A DNA stretch of 64,000 nucleotides, from assembly GCA_021272315.1 (NCBI GenBank), contig JAJSLI010000076.1, positions 1 to 64,000 on the forward strand, read 5' to 3'. Of this stretch, positions 58,740 through 64,000 are shown in pieces; position 1 is the stretch's first letter; each line of letters starts with the position of its first letter. Position numbers and translations under genes: made by a program. This DNA comes from Methylacidiphilales bacterium (GTDB lineage: Bacteria > Verrucomicrobiota > Verrucomicrobiia > Methylacidiphilales > UBA1321). A model generated the notes under the pieces. That model searched no databases and was not told the origin of the DNA. It saw only the letters and a list, made by a program, of their open reading frames with translations.

Positions 58740-59444
58740 ATGAAATCGCTTTTACCATTCCTCACGTTTTTTCTTGGAATCGTCGCTCTCCCGATTTGGG
58801 CGCAGCCAAGTTCTCCGGAGGAATTCATCGCCGCCTACCGGACGGCCATGCAGGAGAAGAGCGTCGGGAAACTCGACGCGCTTACCTATACCGTCGGAAT
58901 GAGCGACGCGGACAAGAAGCAGGCCGATTCCATGCAGCAGATGGGTTTCAGGGACGAGGCGATTGCCGGGATTACGCTCGAGCCTCTTCCAGCGGATTCT
59001 CCCTCGGTCGCCATCATGAACGGGAAGAGGTATGAGCAGACGTATCCCCCGACCGGGCTGATTAAAATACAGTATGGGGCTGCCAACGGCCCCGATTCGT
59101 CGTCCCAAGGCTACGCGATCATTGGCGGTCACTACTTTCTTGTTTCCGTCAAGAGCACCGATTTGGGGTGGAAAGGGCCGCCGGACAAGCCGCTTACTTT
59201 TATGGTTGCGGGCTGGGTCAAAGACAAGGTCCAGATTCAAGCAACGTGGAACACCAGTGGGGTGGACCAGGAACAAAGTTTTAATGGTAATTCAGGGGGT
59301 GGCATGGGGCAGTATTGGGTAAAGTTCACGGTGACAAGCGCGGACGATGCCACCGATCTCACGCTGGTTCTCTCCGAGGACAACAAGGAGATCTTTCGTT
59401 CCCCACCGCTCAAAGGGAAAGGGACGATTGAATACAAGAAGTAA
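58740..59444 (+). CDS. exported protein of unknown function
   Basis: From ATG 58740 the product has 234 residues, with a signal peptide (LLPFLTFFLGIVALPIWAQ). The mature part starts with a short helical stretch (SPEEFIAAYRTAMQEKSVGK) reminiscent of DUF-type ketosteroid-isomerase-like N-termini. Beta-rich segments follow (IGGHYFLVSVKSTDLGW and YWVKFTVTSADDATDLTLVL). No catalytic motif or family is recognised. It stands alone on the plus strand between the DUF5069 gene and the next orphan. Confidence 0.6.
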   Translation: MKSLLPFLTFFLGIVALPIWAQPSSPEEFIAAYRTAMQEKSVGKLDALTYTVGMSDADKKQADSMQQMGFRDEAIAGITLEPLPADSPSVAIMNGKRYEQTYPPTGLIKIQYGAANGPDSSSQGYAIIGGHYFLVSVKSTDLGWKGPPDKPLTFMVAGWVKDKVQIQATWNTSGVDQEQSFNGNSGGGMGQYWVKFTVTSADDATDLTLVLSEDNKEIFRSPPLKGKGTIEYKK

Positions 59445-59613
59445 AAGGGTCCCGACCCGTGAGACCGAGTGGTTTGGGTCAATAATCTGTCTCCGTTTAC
59501 CGACAAAGATGACGTTTCTGTAAAATCTTGGATGACAACTCCGGCAATCGCATCTTTTCGTAGCCTTTGTTGAAAAAGATGCTATAGGTTTTTCCGGTCC
59601 TCTGGTCCCCGTT

Positions 59614-60453
59614 ATGTCCTGCACGGTCACAGCTTTTGCCGTGAAAATCGCCTCCCCTGGAGACGCGGGCATGGAATTGGTCATCGCCCGGGAAGTGATT
59701 TATGAGTGGAACGCGCTCCACGCCGTCGAGCAAAAGCAGGTCCTCCTTCCGCTTTCGGGCGGTGACGCTTCCAGCGCGGATCTCCTCATCGCCATCTTTT
59801 GCGCCGCCCAAGGCACGCCCGACGAGTCTTCCTCGAGCGGCATCGAACTGGCCATCGAAAAGCAGATCGAGGCCGGGCGTCCGGTGCTCATCTACTTTTC
59901 CGAGGGCCGGGCCGATCTCAAGGGGATCAATGTCCACGAAGCTCGCGAGCTTGATGACTTCAAGAAGCGGTTCGAGTCCCGCGCCGCCCTGGATTCTTTC
60001 AGCGACGAAAAGGAGTTCCGCGCCAGGTTTGCGCGGCAACTCGACCTGACCGTCGCGTCCCACGCCCATTTCCGGATCGAGGCCCCTGGGCCGGTCCCGG
60101 TTCCCGCTTCGAGCTCTCCGGTTGCTCCGCACGATCCCGCCGTCATTGAATTATCGGAACAAGCCCGCGCGCTCCTGTCCGAAGCCTGCGACGATCCCGA
60201 GGCCTACATCGGGCGGATCAAGGACGCGAACAACCTCAAGCTCCAGGCCAACGGACGTCAGCTTGTTCCCCAAGGCGATCCGGCGGTGGCGATTCTTTGG
60301 GAAAAAGCGTTCGAGCAACTTATCTCCCAGGGGTTCATCCGTGACGCCGGTTGCAACGGACGGCTTTTTCAGATCTCGCCCAAAGGTTTCGAGTGGCTCA
60401 AGGGTATCGGCAAGTCGCCCGTCGGTTATATCGCCGAACTTGGGGGGATGTAG
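59614..60453 (+). CDS. DUF4062/SLOG-like N-terminal domain protein with winged-helix-like C-terminus
   Basis: The 279-residue protein opens with VKIASPGDAGMELVIAREVI followed by YEWNALHAVEQKQVLLPLSG. This resembles the start of DUF4062-like domains (SPGDVxxER, WN, VLLPL), which occur in putative nucleotide-signal or effector proteins, some linked to phage defence. ADLLIAIFCAAQGTPDESSS and EIEK-like ELAIEKQIEAGRPVLIYFSE continue the pattern, but the stretch between them and LLPL is shorter than usual. The last 70 residues (FEQLISQGFIRDAGCNGRLF then QISPKGFEWLK) look like a small winged-helix domain. Function unknown; it is an orphan gene. Confidence 0.55.
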   Translation: MSCTVTAFAVKIASPGDAGMELVIAREVIYEWNALHAVEQKQVLLPLSGGDASSADLLIAIFCAAQGTPDESSSSGIELAIEKQIEAGRPVLIYFSEGRADLKGINVHEARELDDFKKRFESRAALDSFSDEKEFRARFARQLDLTVASHAHFRIEAPGPVPVPASSSPVAPHDPAVIELSEQARALLSEACDDPEAYIGRIKDANNLKLQANGRQLVPQGDPAVAILWEKAFEQLISQGFIRDAGCNGRLFQISPKGFEWLKGIGKSPVGYIAELGGM

Positions 60454-60577
60454 TTCTTCTCACTGCCGGTTTAGATGCGGGAAAAGGGAAGAGGCATGTT
60501 TTTCGATTGGGGATTACCTGAAGATGGCAGGCCCCTTTTTTTCGCAAATACTCGAGCTCCATTTAGAAACATCGGTC

Positions 60578-61540
60578 TTAAGCACACTTGAAAATATCCC
60601 GTAAACTTTTAAAATCGCTTCGACCAAATGGGCTTCCCACCGGCAAGCCACGCCGGATTTGATCATCGTTAAACGAGGTTTGTGGAACTAAATCCTCCGG
60701 CAAATTGGTCGCCGGAGCCCCCTCCCAGTGCACGCCCTCAGCCAAGATGTGAACCTGTGCAAGCGCTATGAGAGGAACCTTCATGCATCGCTCGAATATC
60801 CACCCCAAAACGAAATGAAACCAGACTGGCATTGGAAATATGAAGGTTTTTTTACCAATGACCCTGGCAACGCGACGCACCGCCTCACTCAGAAGCATCT
60901 CTTCTGGACCTGTGACATACACTGTCCGGTCGGATAACCGATTTTCTTCCAAAGACGACTGCAGAATGCGGACCACATCCTCAACCGCAACCGGCCGAAC
61001 AGGTTGTTCTCGAAATCCCACGCTACCAAATAAGGGAAATGTGTACAAAGAATGACTGAGGTGATCGAGCATATGATCGCCTTTGCCATAAATCATTCCT
61101 GACTTGAGTATCGTATAATCGAGGCCGGAGGCGCGGATGATTTCCTCGGCAGCCCATTTTGATTCATGGTATGGGGAGCCACAAGCGGGACGCGCCCGCA
61201 AAAAACTTAGCATGACAATCTTCCTTACCCCGGCTCGCCTTGCAGCACCGACCAGCTTTCGGGTTCCTTCAATGTGAACTCGCTGATAAGTCTGACTGCC
61301 GATTTCCCGATTGATTCCCGCACAATGAACCACGGCCTCGCATCCCGTCATTGCCTGAAAGAGTTTGTCCTCGTCGTCGGTTCCGATGAGGGCCACGTTT
61401 AAACGCATTAACTGACGCAGGCTTTCCACGCGTCGATCCATTCCGCGCGCAATAAGCACAACCTCGTGACCGCGTATCGCCAGCGATCGAGCCAAGTTTC
61501 CCCCGACAAATCCAGTTCCGCCAGTGATGGCTATTTTCAT
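60578..61540 (-). CDS. NAD(P)-binding epimerase-like protein (atypical SDR, NDUFA9-like)
   Basis: The 320-residue protein begins MKIAITGGTGFVGGNLARSL, the extended SDR nucleotide-binding motif. VVHCAGINREIGSQTYQRVH, KIVMLSFLRARPACGSPYHE and SKWAAEEIIRASGLDYTILK follow the atypical SDR pattern, in which the usual YxxxK is changed to a HESK-type motif. PVAVEDVVRILQSSLEEN is typical of the NDUFA9-like group. Such proteins can be redox sensors or biosynthetic reductases. It overlaps the end of the ArsR gene by four bases (ATGA), so the regulator and this protein are cotranscribed. Confidence 0.8.
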   Translation of the reverse strand: MKIAITGGTGFVGGNLARSLAIRGHEVVLIARGMDRRVESLRQLMRLNVALIGTDDEDKLFQAMTGCEAVVHCAGINREIGSQTYQRVHIEGTRKLVGAARRAGVRKIVMLSFLRARPACGSPYHESKWAAEEIIRASGLDYTILKSGMIYGKGDHMLDHLSHSLYTFPLFGSVGFREQPVRPVAVEDVVRILQSSLEENRLSDRTVYVTGPEEMLLSEAVRRVARVIGKKTFIFPMPVWFHFVLGWIFERCMKVPLIALAQVHILAEGVHWEGAPATNLPEDLVPQTSFNDDQIRRGLPVGSPFGRSDFKSLRDIFKCA

Positions 61541-61851
61541 AATAAAGGCTTCCTCCGATTTATTTTGTTTCTTTGCAACATTTGGGTGGGGCAGACCGCG
61601 CTTAAAAAATCCCCCACATGCATGGCCAGATTTTTCTCCAACAACCGATAGAAGATGCGGTTTCCATCCCGCCGCTCCTTGACCAATTCCGCCTCCTTGA
61701 GAATCGTCAGGTGCCTGGAAATGGAGGGGCCGGATATCTGGAAAAGTGCGGTAATGGCTCCAGCGGCCAACTCCGTGTTTTTAAGCTCTTGGAGAATCTG
61801 CCTGCGAGTCGGATCTGCCAAGGCCCGAAAAACTTTTGCTGTGCCATGCAT
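61537..61851 (-). CDS. ArsR-family transcriptional regulator
   Basis: The 104-residue protein has the ArsR winged helix: FRALADPTRRQILQELKNTE, AGAITALFQISGPSISRHLT and ILKEAELVKERRDGNRIFYR with a C-terminal helix ending in DFLSAVCP. The classical metal-binding ELCVCDL motif is absent, so it need not sense metals. A perfect palindrome with nine-base arms lies just six bases before its start codon (61857-61880) and is a strong candidate operator for autorepression. The NAD(P)-binding protein gene downstream overlaps it. Confidence 0.92.
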   Translation of the reverse strand: MHGTAKVFRALADPTRRQILQELKNTELAAGAITALFQISGPSISRHLTILKEAELVKERRDGNRIFYRLLEKNLAMHVGDFLSAVCPTQMLQRNKINRRKPLL

Positions 61852-61856
61852 AGTTT

Positions 61857-61880
61857 ATATTTAGCAAAATAGCTAAATAT
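61857..61880. promoter_or_regulatory. perfect palindrome, probable ArsR operator
   Basis: ATATTTAGC and GCTAAATAT are exact inverted repeats around AAAATA. The site touches the region where the ribosome and promoter of the ArsR gene must lie, five bases before the start codon. AT-rich palindromes of this kind are the usual target of ArsR-type dimers. Confidence 0.75.
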
Positions 61881-62089
61881 GTCAATAGAAATCTTTTTAA
61901 AAGGGCCAGTCGTACGACGGGGGGAGGTGCAGAAACTTGGGAATGAGGGAACTGAAGGGTTTCCTTGGGATTCGATATTTTAGGGCGCCAGTCCCACTTT
62001 TTGGTAAGGCGAACAAGGTCCTTCGACGGCGCTTCGCTTGCTCAGGATGACGTTTTTTCAGCGGCGATTTCATCGCGGGGGAAGGCTCG
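61881..62089. other. intergenic region upstream of repeat tract
   Basis: About 200 bases with no supported gene. GCTCAGGATGACG (62039-62052) matches the phrase before the repeat at 129, and the stretch is best read as repeat-derived. Small open frames on both strands resemble no family. Confidence 0.4.
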
Positions 62090-62128
62090 GGATGACGGAT
62101 TGTTGAGAGAACGACTTTTGCAGAGGTC
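62090..62128. repeat. dispersed repeat, copy 2
   Basis: GGATGACGGATTGTT, AGAGAACG and TTTTGCAG recur here in the same order as at 129-165, with a few substitutions. Next come GC-rich palindromes (62273 onward). Confidence 0.6.
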
Positions 62129-62272
62129 CCCGTTGGGGTTGCCGATGGGGACATCCGCCGCTGCCCGTTTTTGACATCGCAATTTGCGATGTCAAAGCTT
62201 CGGCCTCCTTTTTGGTGAGTCGGAAGAGAAAATCATCAGGAAACCGATGGCGGTTGCGTCGTCATGGCTCAA

Positions 62273-62480
62273 GCAAGCCGGAGGCTTGCCAGCCAAATAG
62301 CCGGTGGTTGAGCGAAGCGATACCACCGGAATAAATCCTCATGCGATTGCACCCCGGCAGGGGTGCCAGCTATGCTGCGACCCCTACCGGGGTCGGTTTT
62401 TTGGCATGCCTTCCGGTGGTGGCGACCGCTTCGCGGTCTTACCACCGGCTAATATGCTGCCATCCCTTCGGGATGGAAGG
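62273..62480. repeat. tract of palindromic (REP-like) repeats, copy 2
   Basis: Hairpins in order: GCAAGCC-GGA-GGCTTGC (62273-62289); CCGGTGGT paired with ACCACCGG (62301-62329); GCACCCC-GGCA-GGGGTGC (62349-62366); CGACCCC-TACC-GGGGTCG (62378-62395) followed by a run of T; a nested hairpin with outer arms CCGGTGGT/ACCACCGG (62413-62448) and inner GACCGC-TTC-GCGGTC; and CCATCCC-TTC-GGGATGG (about 62460-62477). The block 62370-62448 is the reverse complement of 15911-16003 in plan. The GGGGTCG hairpin plus T run could also serve as a terminator. Confidence 0.8.
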
Positions 62481-62495
62481 GCGGACTGTGGCCGC

Positions 62496-63629
62496 TTACT
62501 TGAACTCCTCGACATTCCGGACGAATTCCTCGACGCGGGCGCGCAGGGCCGCGTCGTCGCCGGCTTCGTAGAGGCCGCCGCCGATGAGGAGGACGACTTC
62601 CCGTCCGTAGAACGAAAGGACGTCGGCGACCTGGTGATATTTGATTCCGCCCGCCGGCATGGGCAGCGTGGGGGGCAAATTCGGAATTTCGGGCTGGGTC
62701 AGCGCCTTGGCCAGTTTGCCGCAGGTGGCGCGGCTGTAGGCGAAGCGTCCGCCGAAATTGGCGAAGATGGTGGCGTCGGCGCCGTAGAGGGGGAAGAGTT
62801 TCCCGTAGAGCAACTCGGGGGCGATGCGCGTCGCGCCGCCGAAGCTGGGGTGGCCGAGTACGGGCACCCGGGCATGGTGGGCGACGATTTCGGCGAGGAA
62901 GGGGAGGCCGAGGAGCATCGGGGCGACCATCACCGCGCCGACGCCTTCATCCTGCGCGAACTGGAGCTGTTTCAGGACGGTCGAGGGGGTGCCGATGAGG
63001 TTGGGCACGTAGATCGAGCAGCGGCCCGAGGCACTGTTCGCCTCGCGGACGGCCTTCTGGCAGGCGCGCACCCGTTCCCGGAAGGGATGAAAGGTGTGGT
63101 TGGCCAGCCCGTGATCGTCCTTGATGATGTCGATGCCCCCTTGCGCGAAAAGCGCGCAGAGTTGCGCGATCCGTTCCGTGCTGAGGCCGATCGGCTTGAG
63201 CGCGGTGCTGGTGATGGCCCGCTCCGGGACGTTGAGGATTTTGCGCAGGCCCGCTGTGCCGAATTTTGGGCCGGGCAGCGCTTTTTTGCGTCCCGGCCAG
63301 TCGGAGGGGAGGGCGAAGTCGGCCAGCAGGACGTGCTCCTGGATGGAGGAGTTGCCGAAGAGGACGTTGAGGAACTGCGCCGGGTCGTCCGCCGTGGCGA
63401 TGATGGGGAAGTCGATGACCGCCCGGTGGGTCTCGCCCTCAAGCGGATCGAGGGAGGCGAGCCGCCCCACGATGTTGTCCAGGACGAACTTGTCGCGCAG
63501 CGCCGCGCGGGGCAGTTCCACGGTTTGTTCCAGCAGGAGCGACTCGACCCGCGCATCGAGGTCGTAATTGGTGGAGGCGGTGACGTGATAGGTGGCCCGC
63601 AAGGCGGGCCAGGGGGCGGGGGAGGACAT
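62496..63629 (-). CDS. RuBisCO-like protein (form IV-type)
   Basis: The 377-residue protein has a RuBisCO large-subunit fold with STALKPIGLSTERIAQL (K145, the equivalent of the first active-site lysine) and GGIDIIKDDHGLANH (K170, D171, D172, H173). In carboxylating RuBisCO the last metal ligand here is glutamate; histidine replaces it, and the loop and C-terminal residues (HPSFGGATRI, ADATIFANFGGRF, GGGLYEAGDD) follow the RuBisCO-like pattern. So it should not fix CO2; known relatives act as enolases, isomerases or decarboxylases on sugar-phosphate-like substrates. No pathway neighbour is visible. The plus-strand frames over it are shadows. Confidence 0.85.
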   Translation of the reverse strand: MSSPAPWPALRATYHVTASTNYDLDARVESLLLEQTVELPRAALRDKFVLDNIVGRLASLDPLEGETHRAVIDFPIIATADDPAQFLNVLFGNSSIQEHVLLADFALPSDWPGRKKALPGPKFGTAGLRKILNVPERAITSTALKPIGLSTERIAQLCALFAQGGIDIIKDDHGLANHTFHPFRERVRACQKAVREANSASGRCSIYVPNLIGTPSTVLKQLQFAQDEGVGAVMVAPMLLGLPFLAEIVAHHARVPVLGHPSFGGATRIAPELLYGKLFPLYGADATIFANFGGRFAYSRATCGKLAKALTQPEIPNLPPTLPMPAGGIKYHQVADVLSFYGREVVLLIGGGLYEAGDDAALRARVEEFVRNVEEFK

Positions 63630-63710
63630 GGGGAAAGAGAGTTAAGCGGAGGGGCCGCCCGGGATCAATCCGCATTCAGCCCGGACAGGAAGCCGGCTGA
63701 ACAGGGTGCT

Positions 63711-64000
63711 TTAGCTTCCGCGCAATCTTTTCGAAAGTTTTGCCGGATTTTGCGAGCAGTGAAAAACGTAATAAATGTAAACCGAAATGTCGTCGTACTC
63801 GAAGTAAACGGCGTAGGGAAAACGACGCAGGAGGATTCGTCGAAAATCATCGAACCGTACAGGATATTGTTGGGGATTTTTGGCGATCTTGTCGAAAGCC
63901 GATTCGAGGCAGCGGAGAAATTCGTCTCCCAAACCGCGATCCTGTTCCTCATACCAATTATAGGCGTCTTGAGCATCCGCCTTTGCCTCGGGGCTGAGGA
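63711..64000 (-). CDS. RelE/ParE-family toxin-like protein (5' end outside window)
   Basis: Reading on the minus strand from the window end gives LSPEAKADAQDAYNWYEEQD, RGLGDEFLRCLESAFDKIAK, NPQQYPVRFDDFRRILLRRF, PYAVYFEYDDISVYIYYVFH and CSQNPAKLSKRLRGS before the stop. This is the ParE/RelE fold: an N-terminal helix pair, RRFPYAVYFEY and a final basic helix. The start and any antitoxin gene lie beyond 64000. A longer frame (63665-63976, another phase) is a shadow. Confidence 0.8.
   Translation of the reverse strand, partial: LSPEAKADAQDAYNWYEEQDRGLGDEFLRCLESAFDKIAKNPQQYPVRFDDFRRILLRRFPYAVYFEYDDISVYIYYVFHCSQNPAKLSKRLRGS

Noticed and set aside
63665-63976. 103-aa minus-strand frame at the window end
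   Set aside because: A different phase of the same strand gives a clear RelE/ParE-type sequence running off the end; this one has no recognisable features.

Overview
The window looks like a chromosomal segment of a Gram-negative bacterium of the PVC superphylum, most probably Verrucomicrobiota. The outer-membrane evidence is direct: lipid A genes (lpxI, lpxB), lnt, an autotransporter with a C-terminal beta-barrel, and a DUF2490-type envelope protein. The PVC assignment is an inference. It rests on a very long GreA-type factor with a large N-terminal extension, like the long GreA of Chlamydiae, on the use of LpxI instead of LpxH, and on intergenic spaces filled with GC-rich tri-loop palindromes. 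No rRNA, tRNA or CRISPR array was seen.

Layout. 1-2.2 kb: the 3' tail of an IS110-type transposase, a small membrane protein, a VWA protein, a compound palindromic repeat and a P-loop kinase. 2.3-7.6 kb: a tightly overlapping envelope operon, lnt - GT2 - lpxI - Gfo/Idh/MocA oxidoreductase - lpxB. 7.6-13.8 kb: mostly poorly characterised envelope or signalling proteins (PATAN-FHA protein, membrane protein, trypsin-like protease, exported proteins, DUF2490, SpoIIAA-like). 13.8-16.3 kb: a ClC antiporter and a long tract of palindromic repeats. 16.5-19.7 kb: an autotransporter with 46-residue tandem repeats. 20-23 kb: divergent aroC and aroK-queG. 23.6-27.9 kb: pyruvate dehydrogenase E1 alpha, E1 beta and E2, interrupted by a tiny basic ORF and a UPF0173 metallo-hydrolase. 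27.9-32.5 kb: transglutaminase-like protein, a 702-residue anchored protein and proC. 32.6-42.5 kb: mostly housekeeping genes (yqeY, kinase, ftsB/divIC-like, eno, greA-like, aat) plus an NtrC-type regulator and a PDZ protein. 42.5-45.4 kb: phytoene-desaturase-like enzyme and glmM.

45.4-53.4 kb holds the most distinctive locus: an RND/MMPL exporter, an 874-residue glycosidase-glycosyltransferase fusion and an MsbA-like ABC exporter with overlapping reading frames, followed closely on the same strand by an FKBP isomerase and glmM. I propose, as inference, that it makes and exports an amino-sugar-containing glycan or glycolipid. Divergently, 53.5-55.3 kb carries a receiver-PATAN protein, a Roadblock-like protein and acylphosphatase, and then cdsA follows on the opposite strand.

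56.4-64 kb is accessory: a TetR-LLM monooxygenase pair with a candidate operator, DUF5069, two orphan proteins, an ArsR-NAD(P)-binding pair with a perfect operator-like palindrome, a second repeat tract that mirrors the one at 15.9 kb in the opposite orientation, a RuBisCO-like protein that lacks the usual metal-binding glutamate, and a RelE/ParE-type toxin running off the end. Few genes have clear Shine-Dalgarno sequences, so many start sites are uncertain by some codons.
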